DNA of 64,000 nt from Jiella pelagia (GCF_026898155.1 NZ_CP114029.1:3762001-3826000), one strand, 5' to 3'. Positions 10,799-20,598 are shown, counted from the first letter of the stretch. Translations and numbers: made by a program. Notes: generated by a model not told the origin, from the letters alone.

Positions 10799-11774
10799 AT
10801 GAAAATGCGCAAACTGATGCTGGGCGTTGCGGCGCTCGCTCTTTCGGCTTCGGCGGCCGAGGCAGCGGGACCGAACCTGAAGTTCGGCCATGTCGGCGAT
10901 CCGGGCTCGCTCTACGAGGCGACGGCCAACAATTTCGCCCAGTGCGTGGAGGAGAGTGGCGCGGCGACCGTCGAGACCTACGGCTCCTCGCAGCTGGGGA
11001 CCGACGAGGAGATGCTGCAGAAGCTGAAGCTCGGCCAGATCTCGTTCTCGCTGCCGTCCTCGATCATGAGACTCGGTCTCGCCGACCTTCGGCGTCTTCG
11101 AGATGCCGTATCTGATCAAGGACCGCGATCACATGCGCAAGGTCCGCGAGGGTATGCGCGATACCTTCGTCGGTGCGGCGAGCGACAAGGGCTACCAGAT
11201 CCTCGGCTTTTGGGAGAACGGCTTCCGCCACATCACCAACAACGTCAGGCCGATCAACGTCCCGGCCGATCTGGAGGGCATCAAGCTGCGCACGCCGAAG
11301 GGCGAGTGGCGCGTCAAGATGTTCCAGAGCTACGGCGCCAACCCGACGCCGATGTCCTTCTCGGAGGTGTTCACCGCCCTGAAGACCGGCGTCATCGACG
11401 GCCAGGAAAACCCGCTCGCACAGATCTATTCCGGCAAGTTCCAGGAGGTGCAGAAGTACCTCTCGATGACCGGCCACGTCTATTCGCCGGCCTTCCTTGC
11501 GACCTCTTCGCGCAACTGGGACGGCTGGAGCGACGAGGTGAAGACGGCGGTGCAGGACTGCGCCACCAAGGCGAGCGATTTCGCCTACGAGACCTCCGCG
11601 CAGATGGACAACGATCTCGTCAGCAAGATCGAGGCGGCCGGCACCGTTATGAACGAAGCCGACAAGCAGGCCTTCATCGACGCGTCCAAGCCGATCTACG
11701 AAGAGTTCGGCACCCAGGTCGAAGGCGGTCAGAAGCTGATCGACGACATCCAGGCGCTCGCCACGGGCGCTTAA
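10799..11774 (+). CDS. dctP: TRAP transporter solute-binding protein, DctP family; +1 frame break at 11071
   Basis: Periplasmic ligand-binding subunit. Start ATG 10799 has GGGAGGAAAACG directly upstream, and a signal peptide (MKMRKLMLGVAALALSASA, cleavage near AEA-AGP) follows. DctP features: NLKFGHVGDPGSLYEATANN, SQLGTDEEMLQKLKLGQISF, and the segment IKLRTPKGEWRV carrying the conserved Arg that usually binds a ligand carboxylate, then GVIDGQENPL. The frame breaks at 11068-11074 (GAGACTC). Removing the central A gives GAGCTC and the frame ATG-AGC-TCG, continuing SSVSPTFGVFEMPYLIKD. Repaired length is 324 residues. Here the palindrome lies in a different codon phase from the other broken sites, so the event acts on DNA, not codons. 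Followed by the DctQ and DctM permeases. Confidence 0.92.
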
Positions 11775-11870
11775 GGCCCCCATCCCATGCGGGCCGGCTT
11801 TGAGCCGGCCTGCTTCTCCACATTTCGAATGGCAGCGGCTCTTCGGTTACCGGGGGGCAAGGAGGCATGG

Positions 11871-12419
11871 GTGCGCCAAGCGGCGAAGATACTGGGCGAG
11901 TTTCTGACCTGGTTGGTCATCGGATTGATGGTCGTCCTGACGGGGGTCGTCGTCGTTGCGGTGGTCTACCGCAAACTGGGCGCATCGCTGTCCTGGTACG
12001 ATGAGATCGCCTCCATCCTTTTGGCCTGGATCACCTATTATGGCGCGGCGCTCGCCGCGCTGAAGCGGGGCCATATCGGCTTCGACGATGTGCTCCTCGC
12101 GCTGCCGATCCCGGCCCGCAAGGTCGCGGTCGTCATCGCGGAATCACTCGTCGTCCTGTTTTTCGCGCTCCTCGCCTGGTCGGGTTATACCGTCCTGACG
12201 ATCCTTCAGGGCGAAACGCTCGTCAGCCTGACCTGGGTGCCGGTGTCGATCACCCAGTCGGTCATCCCGATCGGCGCCGTTTTGTTCATCATCTGCGAGC
12301 TTTTGAGCCTTCCCGATTACTGGCGTGACATCATGGCCGGTCGCTCGACCGAGCACGCCGTGATGGCCGATGGGGCGACGCCGGAGAGCCATTCGTCAAA
12401 GGGGGGCACTGTTCGATGA
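11871..12419 (+). CDS. dctQ: TRAP transporter small permease, DctQ family
   Basis: A 182-residue protein with four transmembrane segments and the DctQ signature YDEIASILLAWITYYGAALAALKRGHIGFDDV. I chose the GTG at 11871 because GGAGG lies 5 bases upstream and the product starts RQAAKILGEFL, directly before TM1; a longer reading from 11787 adds an unlikely leader. The C-terminus overlaps the DctM start (ATGA). With dctP and dctM it forms a sodium-driven uptake system, probably for an organic acid. Confidence 0.88.
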   Translation: MRQAAKILGEFLTWLVIGLMVVLTGVVVVAVVYRKLGASLSWYDEIASILLAWITYYGAALAALKRGHIGFDDVLLALPIPARKVAVVIAESLVVLFFALLAWSGYTVLTILQGETLVSLTWVPVSITQSVIPIGAVLFIICELLSLPDYWRDIMAGRSTEHAVMADGATPESHSSKGGTVR

Positions 12420-13693
12420 TCCTCACCATGTTCCTCGCGCTCGTCGTGATGGTCTGCATCAACGTGCCGATCGCCATCGCTCTGGCGCTGGCAGCCGTTC
12501 TCGCGATCGCGCTGACGGACGGAAGCGGCGCGCTCGTCGCCATCGCGCTGGAGATGTATGCCGGCGCGAAATCCTTCTCCCTGATCGCCATCCCGATGTT
12601 CGTTCTGGCCGGCGCGATCATGAATGCCACCGGCATCACCCGGCGCCTGATCGCCTTCGTGACCGCGATCATCGGTTTCATTCGCGGCGGCCTTGCGATG
12701 GTCAATGTCGGCGTTTCGCTGTTTTTCGCGGAGATTTCGGGTTCGGCGGTTGCCGATGTCGCGGCCATGGGCTCGATCATCATCCCCGAAATGAAGCGTC
12801 GCGGATATCCCGCTCCCTTCGCGGCGGCGATCACCTCCTCCTCCGCGTCGCTGGCGATCATCATCCCGCCGTCGATCCCGATGATCCTTTATGGTGTGTC
12901 CTCCGGCGCCAGCATCGAGGAGCTCTTTGTTGCTGGCGTGGTGCCGGGGCTGCTCGGCGCGGCCGGGCTGATGGGAACGGCCTACTACTACGCGATCAAA
13001 TACAACTGGCCGACCGAAGACGCCTTCAATCTCAAGCAGCTTCGCGCCACCTTCATCGACGCATTGCCCACATTCGCGCTGCCGGTGATCATTCTTGGCG
13101 GCATCTTCGGCGGGTTCATGACGGCAACGGAAGCCGCCGGCATCGCCGTCATTGCCGCAATTCTCATCGGGATCTGGTACCGGGAGATCAACTGGCCCCA
13201 GCTGAAGGAAGCGATGCTGGATGGCGGGATGCAGACCGCCGTCGTCATGCTGCTGGTCGCGACCTCCGTCTTGATGGGCTCGTATCTCACCACCGCCCGT
13301 GTTCCCCAGGAGATCGCGGCGGCCATTCTGGATCTGACCAGCAATCAGTATCTGATCCTGCTGATCCTCAACATCTTCTTCCTGATCATCGGTTTCTTCC
13401 TCCATTCGGCCGCGGCGATCATTCTCGTCGTTCCCATCATCACGCCGCTGATCCAGCAGGCGGGCATCGATCCTGTCCATTTCGGTCTGGTGGTCACGCT
13501 CAATCTGGCGATTGGCCAGCAGACGCCGCCGGTCGCCTCGGTGCTGATCACGGCCTGTTCGATCGCCAAGGCCAATATCTGGGAGGTCACGAAATGGAAC
13601 CTGCCCTTGATCGGCGTCTTACTCTTCGTTCTCATCATCAGCACATATGTGCCGGCAATCCCGATGTTCCTCGTCGAATATTTCTACAGGTAG
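12416..13693 (+). CDS. dctM: TRAP transporter large permease, DctM family
   Basis: A 425-residue protein with about 12 hydrophobic segments, the membrane translocation subunit of the TRAP system. Typical DctM features: FAEISGSAVADVAAMGSIIIPEMKRRGY near residues 103-130, then SSASLAIIIPPSIPMILYG, and NLAIGQQTPPVASVL near the C-terminus. The ATG overlaps the dctQ stop and is preceded by an AAAGGGGGGC ribosome-binding region. An intact GAGCTC remains here at 12920-12925. Confidence 0.95.
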   Translation: MILTMFLALVVMVCINVPIAIALALAAVLAIALTDGSGALVAIALEMYAGAKSFSLIAIPMFVLAGAIMNATGITRRLIAFVTAIIGFIRGGLAMVNVGVSLFFAEISGSAVADVAAMGSIIIPEMKRRGYPAPFAAAITSSSASLAIIIPPSIPMILYGVSSGASIEELFVAGVVPGLLGAAGLMGTAYYYAIKYNWPTEDAFNLKQLRATFIDALPTFALPVIILGGIFGGFMTATEAAGIAVIAAILIGIWYREINWPQLKEAMLDGGMQTAVVMLLVATSVLMGSYLTTARVPQEIAAAILDLTSNQYLILLILNIFFLIIGFFLHSAAAIILVVPIITPLIQQAGIDPVHFGLVVTLNLAIGQQTPPVASVLITACSIAKANIWEVTKWNLPLIGVLLFVLIISTYVPAIPMFLVEYFYR

Positions 13694-13697
13694 GCCC

Positions 13698-14480
13698 ATG
13701 TCCGACAGCGAGCTTCTCTACGAGATCAAGGACGGCGTCGGCTGGGTGACGCTGAACCGCCCGCAGGCCCGCAACGCGCTGACATTTGCGATGTATGAAG
13801 GCCTTGCCGAGATCTGCAGCACGGTCCCGACCGACGGTTCGGTGAAGTGTCTCGTCGTCATTGGAGCCGGCGAGAAGGCGTTCGCCGCCGGCACGGACAT
13901 GACCCAGTTCCGCGGATTCTCCACTGAACAGGACGCGCTCGACTACGAGCACAAGATGGACGTGGTGCTGGGGGCGATCGAAGCCTGCCGAGTGCCGACC
14001 ATTGCCGCGATCTCGCAAGCCTGTACGGGCGGGGGAGCCGGCATCGCGGCAGCCTGCGATATCCGCATCGCGACCGCCGACCTGAAATTCGGCTTCCCGA
14101 TCGCACGCACTCTCGGCAACTGCCTCTCGATCGCCAATCTATCCCGTCTGTCGCAGCTGATGGGCTTTGGCCGGGTCAAGGAGATCATCTTCACCGCCCG
14201 GCTCGTCGGGGCCGAGGAAGCCAAAGCCGCGGGGCTGATTTCGGAAATCGTCGACGATCACTCAGCGCTTGTCGCCAGAGCCGGCGAACTTGCCGAAACC
14301 CTCAAGGGCCACGCGCCGATCACCTTGCGCACGACGAAGGAAGGCCTTCGCCGCTTGCGGGTCGAGGGCGCGAAGGCCGACGACCGCGATCTCGTGGTCG
14401 CAGCCTATATGAGCGAGGATTTCAAGGAGGGCCTCGAAGCCTTTCTCGGCAAGCGCAAGCCCGAATGGAAGGGCCGATAA
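13698..14480 (+). CDS. Enoyl-CoA hydratase/isomerase family protein
   Basis: A 260-residue crotonase-fold protein. Oxyanion-hole segments are visible as GEKAFAAGTDMTQF (residues about 58-71) and QACTGGGAGIAAACDIRIA (about 107-125). The catalytic glutamates of classical enoyl-CoA hydratases are not obvious, so the reaction (hydration, isomerisation or C-C bond cleavage) is open. The start ATG 13698 is four bases after the dctM stop; the stop overlaps the next start. Its pairing with the CaiB-type CoA transferase immediately downstream indicates that the imported acid is activated to a CoA thioester. Confidence 0.88.
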   Translation: MSDSELLYEIKDGVGWVTLNRPQARNALTFAMYEGLAEICSTVPTDGSVKCLVVIGAGEKAFAAGTDMTQFRGFSTEQDALDYEHKMDVVLGAIEACRVPTIAAISQACTGGGAGIAAACDIRIATADLKFGFPIARTLGNCLSIANLSRLSQLMGFGRVKEIIFTARLVGAEEAKAAGLISEIVDDHSALVARAGELAETLKGHAPITLRTTKEGLRRLRVEGAKADDRDLVVAAYMSEDFKEGLEAFLGKRKPEWKGR

Positions 14481-15704
14481 TGGCCGGCGGCTTCGGACCT
14501 CTCGCCGGCATGAAGGTCGTCGAGCCTCGCGCACATCATGGCGGGCCCCGTCTGCGGCATGATGCTCGCCGACATGGGCGCCGACGTCGTCAAGGTGGAG
14601 AAGCCGGAGGGCGACGACACGCGCCGCTTCCTGCCGCCGGACATTAAGGGCGAGTCCGCTGCCTTCATGATGATGAACCGTAACAAGCGCGGCGTCGTCC
14701 TCGACCTCAAGAGCGACGACGGCAAGGCGGCGCTGCGGCGGATGCTGGAGACCGCCGACGTCGTCATCGAGAACTACCGCATGGGGACGATGGAGAAGCT
14801 CGGCCTCGGCTATGAGGAGCTGAAGAAGGTCAATCCGGGGCTCATCTATTGCGAGATCTCGGGGTTCGGCCGCACTGGCCCCTATGCCACCCGCGGCGGC
14901 TTCGACCTGATCGCGCAGGGGATGAGTGGTCTGATGTCGATCACCGGCGAGGGCCCCGGCCGCCCGCCGGTGAAGTCCGGCGCCCCGGTCTCCGACATCA
15001 CCGCAGGCATTCTCGGCGCGCTTGGCTGCGTCGCCGCCTACACACGCAAGCTGAAGACCGGCGAGGGCCAGAAGGTCGACACCTCGCTCTTCGAGGCCGG
15101 CATCACCCACACCTACTGGCAGTCGGCGATCGCCTTCGCCACCGGAACGCCGCCGGGTCCGCTCGGCTCGGCACACCCGCTCAACGCGCCCTATCAGGCC
15201 TTCCGGACCAGCGACGGATGGATCAATCTCGGCGCCGCCAACCAGAAGAACTTCGAGCGCATGCTGACGGTCATCGGCGCCGAGGAACTGGCGAGCGACG
15301 AGCGCTTCGCGACAAACCGCGACCGCATGACCAACCTTGCGGCTCTCGAGGCGATCCTCAACGACCATTTTGTCACGGACAGCTCTGCCGCCTGGCTCGA
15401 GCGTCTCGAGGCGGCCGGCGTTCCCGCCGGGCCGGTGCTCGACATCTGCGAGATGCACGCGGACCCGCAGGCGCTCGCCCGCGAGATGATCGTCTCGACG
15501 ACCCACCCGGTCGCGGGCGAGGTGAAGGCGATCGGCCTGCCGATCAAGTTTTCGCAAACGCCCGGAAAGGTCGAGCGGCCCGCTCCGCTGCTCGGCGAGC
15601 ACAGCCGCGAGGTGCTCGCCGAAGCCGGATTTTCCGAGGAACAGATCGCCGGCATGATCGAGAGCGGCGCGGTCCGCGCCGCATCGAGCCGATCCGAGCC
15701 GTGA
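14480..15704 (+). CDS. CaiB/BaiF family CoA transferase; +1 frame break at 14525
   Basis: Class III CoA transferase moving CoA between carboxylic acids. It starts at ATG 14480, overlapping the previous stop. After MAGGFGPLAGMKVVE the frame breaks at 14522-14528 (GAGCCTC); deleting the central C gives GAGCTC and the expected LAHIMAGPVCGMMLADMGAD. The catalytic Asp is in SGAPVSDITAGILGA, and the CoA-binding segment NRNKRGVVLDLKSDDG is present. Repaired length is 407 residues, normal for the family. Without repair the first 15 codons are disconnected from the rest, although an internal ATG at 14538 could yield a near-complete product. Confidence 0.92.
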
Positions 15705-16942
15705 CCCGCACCGATCTCTTCGACGATCTCGATCCCACGAGCGTCCGGGAGCTGAAGACCGGTTTGGCCGAGCGCGTCGCCGGCCAGGCCCGCGCGCTGC
15801 GCGAGGAGCGCGTCATCCTCTATGCGGGCGCGAACATCCTGACTCCCGACCTTCTGACCTCCTTCGATCCTACGATCAGCCTGATGCCGGCCATGGGGCC
15901 GCTGGAGGACAAGGAGCAGCCGGGCAGCGACTTCGTCGCCTCGCTCGAAGCGCTGGCCGCGCGGCTCGCCCGCCAGGTCTTCCGGGCGGAGTGGGCCGAC
16001 TGCCGGCTGCCGAGCTGCACCATCGCCAACCTCGCCGCCTTCCTGTGCTTCGCCTCGCGCGGCGACCGCGTCCTCGCCCCGGCGGCCGGTGACGGCGGCC
16101 ATCTCAGTCAGCGGCGGGGTGGCACGCCCTCGGTGCTCGGACTTGTCGTCGACGATCTGCCCTTCGACCGGGACCGCCAGCGTCTCGACAGCGAGGCGGC
16201 GGCGGCGCAGATCCGCCGCACGGCTCCCGCCCTGGTCGTTCTCGGGCGCAGCGTCATGCTTGGCCCGGACGATCTCGAACCGGTCGTCGCCGCCTGCCGC
16301 GAGATCGGCGCGCTCTCGCTCTACGACGCCTCGCATGTGGCAGGGCTGATTGCCGGCGGCGTCTTTCCGAACCCGCTGGACGCAGGCGTCGATTTGATGA
16401 CGACCTCGACCTACAAGACACTCGCCGGCCCGACCGGCGCGATCGTCCTCGGCCGAAGTGCCGACCACGGCGCGCGCTTTTCCATGTTCGCCGACGGCGC
16501 GCTTCTCGCCAACCAGGATGCCGCACGCTTCGCGCCGCTTTGCGGGGTGCTCGCCGAATTTGCCGAAAGCGGCGCCTATGCCGCGATGACGATCGATCTG
16601 GCCGAGCGCTTGAAAAGAGCCATCGTCGAGGCCGGTCTGCCGGTGCTTCTCCCGGACCGGCCGGCCGAAACCCATCAGGTCGTCGTCCCCGTCGGCGACC
16701 TCGAAGCGACCAAGCGCGTCATGGCCGAGCTGGAAGCTGCCAACGTCCTCGTCGGGCGTTGCCCGGTGCCGGGTTCGCCCGGCCAACACGGCTTGCGCTT
16801 CGGCAGCCAGCTCCTCGCCCGGCAACGCTTCGCGGAGCCGACACGCAAGGTCGCTTGCCCCGTCGTCGGACGCGCGGACGGGGCTTCGGCCCTGTCGCTC
16901 GGGCTGCTCTCGGCGATCGAGGCTTTCCTGAGCCGGCTCTGA
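15701..16942 (+). CDS. Divergent serine hydroxymethyltransferase-like PLP enzyme
   Basis: A 413-residue fold-type I PLP protein resembling GlyA: DGGHLSQRRGG matches the GGHLTHG region, LYDASHVAGLIAGGVFPNP matches the PLP aspartate block, and MTTSTYKTLAGPTGAI contains the PLP lysine (Lys239). Two departures from true SHMT are visible. The residue before the lysine is Tyr238 where GlyA has His, and the N-terminal NKYAEG / YGGCE loop with the tyrosine and glutamate needed for folate-dependent chemistry is replaced by LMPAMGPLEDKEQPGSDF. So a folate-independent aldolase or another amino-acid lyase is plausible. Start GTG 15701 overlaps the upstream TGA. Last gene of the sgaA operon. Confidence 0.82.
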   Translation: MTRTDLFDDLDPTSVRELKTGLAERVAGQARALREERVILYAGANILTPDLLTSFDPTISLMPAMGPLEDKEQPGSDFVASLEALAARLARQVFRAEWADCRLPSCTIANLAAFLCFASRGDRVLAPAAGDGGHLSQRRGGTPSVLGLVVDDLPFDRDRQRLDSEAAAAQIRRTAPALVVLGRSVMLGPDDLEPVVAACREIGALSLYDASHVAGLIAGGVFPNPLDAGVDLMTTSTYKTLAGPTGAIVLGRSADHGARFSMFADGALLANQDAARFAPLCGVLAEFAESGAYAAMTIDLAERLKRAIVEAGLPVLLPDRPAETHQVVVPVGDLEATKRVMAELEAANVLVGRCPVPGSPGQHGLRFGSQLLARQRFAEPTRKVACPVVGRADGASALSLGLLSAIEAFLSRL

Positions 16943-16963
16943 CGCGATCGTCGCGGCCGGTCT

Positions 16964-17959
16964 TCAACCGGCGCCGATGATCTCCCGCGCGATGCGTTCG
17001 ATGCCGGCCTCGTCCAGTTCGTAATGGGCATAGAGATGGCTGGGCGGGGCGATCAGGGCGAACTCGTCCTTGATGCCGTGGCGCACCAACCGCGCCGGCG
17101 AGCCTTCCTCGGCCAAAATTTCGGCGACGGCAGAGCCGAGGCCGCCGAGGATGTTGTGCTCCTCGATGGTGAGGATCACCCTTGAGCGGGCGGCCGCCGC
17201 GAGCACAGCGTCGCGGTCGAGCGGCTTGACCGTCGCCATGTCGAGCATCCCGACGCTGCGGCCTTCGCTCGCGAGCTTGCGGGCCACCGCGATCGACGGG
17301 TGGACGGGCAGGCCGCAGGCGATGATGGTCAGCTCCTCGCCCACCGCATGTTCGATCGCCCGGCCGAAGACGAATTCGGCCTTGGGATCATAGACATTGG
17401 GTTCGCGGCCGCGCCCGGTGCGGAAATAGATCGGCCGATCGTGGTCGATCGAGGCCCGGATCGCCGCTTCCAGCTGCGGGCCGTCGGCGGGGGAGACGAT
17501 GGTGAGGTCGGCGATCGAGCGCATCGTGCCGATGTCTTCGGTCGCGTGATGGGAGGTGCCATAGAAGCCCATGGAAATCCCGGTGTGATGGCCGATCAGC
17601 CGGACGGGCAGGGCGCAGTAGGCGACGTCCATGCGGATCTGCTCGCAGGCCAGCAGCCCGAGGAAGGACGCGAAGGTCGCGACATAGGGGACGAGGCCGG
17701 TGGTCGCGAGGCCGGCGGCGGCCGAAACCATGTTCTGCTCGGCGATGCCGAAGCCGAAATAACGATCCGGAAAGCGCTCGGCGAAGCGGTTGAGGCCGTT
17801 GGAATATTTCAGGTCCGCCGAGCCGGCGACGACGGGATGGCCGGCCTCGGCGAGCGTGATCAGCCCGTTCGACAGATGGTCGAGCCCGGGATTCTTCATG
17901 TTGAGTTCGCGGTAGTGCCAGGAGGCCTCGGAGGTCCGGCTTGCGGTCTTGGCGCTCAT
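16964..17959 (-). CDS. Split transketolase, C-terminal subunit
   Basis: A 331-residue protein holding the pyrimidine-binding and C-terminal domains of transketolase. The catalytic glutamate region is FGFGIAEQNMVSAAAG (residues about 68-83); the segment HHTGISMGFYGTSHHATEDIGTMR is the usual phosphate/sugar-site loop. It needs the N-terminal ThDP/Mg subunit encoded immediately upstream (17961-18812, one base apart). Convergent with the sgaA operon. Part of a leftward operon from the class III aminotransferase. Split transketolases are common in sugar-catabolic clusters; the substrate is not evident. Confidence 0.9.
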   Translation of the reverse strand: MSAKTASRTSEASWHYRELNMKNPGLDHLSNGLITLAEAGHPVVAGSADLKYSNGLNRFAERFPDRYFGFGIAEQNMVSAAAGLATTGLVPYVATFASFLGLLACEQIRMDVAYCALPVRLIGHHTGISMGFYGTSHHATEDIGTMRSIADLTIVSPADGPQLEAAIRASIDHDRPIYFRTGRGREPNVYDPKAEFVFGRAIEHAVGEELTIIACGLPVHPSIAVARKLASEGRSVGMLDMATVKPLDRDAVLAAAARSRVILTIEEHNILGGLGSAVAEILAEEGSPARLVRHGIKDEFALIAPPSHLYAHYELDEAGIERIAREIIGAG

Positions 17960-17960
17960 C

Positions 17961-18812
17961 TCAGATCACCTTCGAAAGGATTTCGGCGCGGGCGGCTTCG
18001 GCGTCTTCCGGCGCCAGATAGCCGAGATGCCAGCCAGGCTCCTCCTCCATGTAGGAGACGCCCTTGCCCTTCAGCGTCCGGGCGATGATGCAGCGGGGCT
18101 TGCCAGCCGTGTCGTCGGCCTTGATCCGGCGCATGAGCGTGGTCAGCTCGGCGATGTCGTGGCCGTCGACGACATGGACGTCCCAGCCGAAGGCGCGCCA
18201 TTTTTCGTCCAGCGGCTCGACGCCCATCATCTCGTCGACCCGGCCGTCGAGCTGGAAGCCGTTGCGGTCGACGATCGCGACCAGACGGGAGAGGCCGTAA
18301 TGGGCCGCCACCGTCGCGGCCTCCCAAACCTGGCCCTCCTGCATCTCGCCGTCGCCGAGCATGACGAAGGTGAAGAAGTCGCGGTTCTGCATGCGGCCGC
18401 CGAGGGCCATGCCGAGGCCGTTCGACAAAGCGTGGCCGATCGAGCCAGAGGAAAAGTCGACGCCGGACACCTTGCGCATGTCTGGATGGTCGCCGAGCGG
18501 GTTGCCGAGGCGGGTGTAGCCGTCGAGGACGTCGCGCGGAATGTAGCCCTTGTCGGCGAGGATCGGGAACAGGCCCACCGCCGCATGGCCCTTGCCCATC
18601 AGGAAGCGGTCGCGGTCCGGCCATTTCGGATCGTCCGACAGCCGCATGACGTCGTAATAGAGCGCGGCGAAGATCTCGGCCGCCGAGAAGACGGACGAGT
18701 AGTGCCCGGTCTTGGCGATCTCGATCAGCCGGATGGTCTCCAGCCGGACGAACTGCGCGCGCTCGCGCAGCCGCTCGATCTCGGCCTCGCTGGGCCGAAG
18801 GTCGTTGCGCAT
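17961..18812 (-). CDS. Split transketolase, N-terminal (ThDP-binding) subunit
   Basis: A 283-residue subunit with the ThDP motif GDGEMQEGQVWEAA ending at VDRNGFQ, plus TGHYSSVFSAAEIFAALYY and GKGHAAVGLFP near the N-terminus. ATG 18812 was chosen over a longer reading because GGAGGAGACC precedes it. It forms one enzyme with the downstream subunit. An 84-base gap separates it from the dimethylformamidase-like gene upstream. Confidence 0.9.
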   Translation of the reverse strand: MRNDLRPSEAEIERLRERAQFVRLETIRLIEIAKTGHYSSVFSAAEIFAALYYDVMRLSDDPKWPDRDRFLMGKGHAAVGLFPILADKGYIPRDVLDGYTRLGNPLGDHPDMRKVSGVDFSSGSIGHALSNGLGMALGGRMQNRDFFTFVMLGDGEMQEGQVWEAATVAAHYGLSRLVAIVDRNGFQLDGRVDEMMGVEPLDEKWRAFGWDVHVVDGHDIAELTTLMRRIKADDTAGKPRCIIARTLKGKGVSYMEEEPGWHLGYLAPEDAEAARAEILSKVI

Positions 18813-18896
18813 GAAAGGTCTCCTCCGGAATCGCCGGTCGTGCGTCACTGAACGGGAGCGCGCGACCGGCGGAATGTGTAGCGACGCTCGACCGCC

Positions 18897-20567
18897 TCAG
18901 CTGGTGAAGCGGTCGAGGGCGTTGCGGGTGATCCTCTGGGTAAAGGCGTCGCGCCGCGTCAGCCCCATGATCCATTCGCAGGAGCCGGCGGTCAGGACCT
19001 CGCCCTTGCCGCGCGTCATGCCGACGACCATGCCCGAACCGTATTGGAACCTGCGATAGGCGGTCGGCGTGTCCTCGGGCGCGAGTTCGGCAAGGCCCTG
19101 AAGGTCGCTGTCGCGGACGTAGTAGCGGTTGCCTTCGCCGGGATGCTCGTATTCGAACAGCACTGCCGGCGACATCGCCAGGATCTCGATGTTCTCCGGC
19201 ACGCCAGGTGCCTCGACCGGATAGGGCAGGCCTTGGCGGAAGGTGTAGTCGAGACCGTCCACCTCGTAGCCGAAGATGCCGGCCTCGGCGCCGAAGACGT
19301 CGGCATAGCGAAGGTCGGTGTTCCGGAAGGCCCAGTGCTCCGGCCGATAGACGGTGAAGCCGCGGGAGCCGCGCGGAGCGAAGCCGCCCCAGCTGGCATA
19401 CATGCCGTGGCAGCCATTGACGCCGACGGTCGAGGCGCCCGGCCAGGCGACGCCGCCGCTTTCCCAGGATGCGGTGAGGAGGTGCTTCTTCTCCGGGTCG
19501 TCGCGGACGGGATCCATCTCCGGCGCCTTGAACTTCCAGCAGACCTGCCGGGCGCCGTCCTCCTCCAGCCGGATCTGCCAGAGGAAGTTGCCGCCGAACC
19601 GGGCAAAGCCGCCACCCTTCTCGACGAAGGCCTCGACGGTCTTGCGCATCTCGTACGACCAGTATTCGTCGTGGCCGACGGTGACGAGGCAGGAATAGTC
19701 GTCGAGGATCTCAGGCCGTTGGTGCAGGTCGGTCTGGGTGACGATGTCGAAGTCGTAGCCCTCGCTTTCGGCCCAGACGGCGAAGTGCCGGTCGAACTGC
19801 GCCCAGCCGGCGGCGGCGTAATATTGCCCCCAGCCGCCGGAATAGCCCCATTCCTTCGACGGAAAGCGCGGCGTGTCGTTCATGTCGGGCACAGGCGAGA
19901 CGGTGATGCGGGCCGCACCCTTCGGCAGCCAGAGCATGCCGCGGGTCCAGGGCCGTTTCAGGCTGAGGATCGGCGAGCCTTCGTTCCCGTTCGGGCCCCA
20001 CGTGCCGAAATAATGGTTGGCGCCGCCCCAGTCGTTGTACGCCGTCCAGGTGCCGGTCGCGAGCATGAACAGGATCTTGCCGCGCCGCGTCTCCTTGGTC
20101 GGGCGCACGACGACAAAGTGATGCTGGACGAAGCGCTCGCCGTCCTTGCGCAGGCAGGTGGAGACGACCCGGTAAAAGCCCGAACGCGTGCCGGCGGGGA
20201 TCTGCCAGCGATGCAGCACCGGCCAGTCGCAGCCGTCGCTATAGGCTGTCTCGGAGGTCCTAGTGAAGCTTCCGGCCAAGTCGAAGCTTTCATGGACCAT
20301 CTCCGGCCGGTGGCCGTCGCGGTAGATCTGGATGTTCCAGGTCTCGGCCGTCGTCGAGCCGTGGAACTCGACGGTCTCGCCCGGATCGTAGGACATGCGG
20401 TCGGTGTAGACGAAGACCTCGGCAAAGTCGGGGTCCTCGCGGGGAAACTGGAAGCGGTAGTCCGAGAGGAAGTGCTCGTCGGCATAGCCCTTGCGGACCC
20501 GCCGCGGCTGCACTGCGTGGGGTCCGATCTCTGGATGGGTGAACCCGTTGTCCTTGTCTCTCGCCAT
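18897..20567 (-). CDS. N,N-dimethylformamidase large-subunit-like protein
   Basis: A 556-residue protein of the family named for the C-terminal part of the DMFase beta subunit, an amidohydrolase with mononuclear iron. Visible: a beta-rich N-terminal region (EVFVYTDRMSYDPGETVEFHGS), LATGTWTAYNDWGGANHYFG, and VTVGHDEYWSYEMRKTVEAF, the conserved family block. No small DMFase subunit gene is nearby, and a single-chain member of this length need not act on dimethylformamide; amide or C-N hydrolysis is as far as I would go. It lies in an operon with split transketolase, GntR regulator and aminotransferase. No signal peptide. Confidence 0.8.
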   Translation of the reverse strand: MARDKDNGFTHPEIGPHAVQPRRVRKGYADEHFLSDYRFQFPREDPDFAEVFVYTDRMSYDPGETVEFHGSTTAETWNIQIYRDGHRPEMVHESFDLAGSFTRTSETAYSDGCDWPVLHRWQIPAGTRSGFYRVVSTCLRKDGERFVQHHFVVVRPTKETRRGKILFMLATGTWTAYNDWGGANHYFGTWGPNGNEGSPILSLKRPWTRGMLWLPKGAARITVSPVPDMNDTPRFPSKEWGYSGGWGQYYAAAGWAQFDRHFAVWAESEGYDFDIVTQTDLHQRPEILDDYSCLVTVGHDEYWSYEMRKTVEAFVEKGGGFARFGGNFLWQIRLEEDGARQVCWKFKAPEMDPVRDDPEKKHLLTASWESGGVAWPGASTVGVNGCHGMYASWGGFAPRGSRGFTVYRPEHWAFRNTDLRYADVFGAEAGIFGYEVDGLDYTFRQGLPYPVEAPGVPENIEILAMSPAVLFEYEHPGEGNRYYVRDSDLQGLAELAPEDTPTAYRRFQYGSGMVVGMTRGKGEVLTAGSCEWIMGLTRRDAFTQRITRNALDRFTS

Positions 20568-20598
20568 ATCGACGATTTCCTCTTGCGGTGATGCTTCG

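Noticed and set aside
12317..13480. Minus-strand frame opposite dctM
   Set aside because: Asp/Arg/Gln-rich low-complexity antisense of a membrane protein gene.
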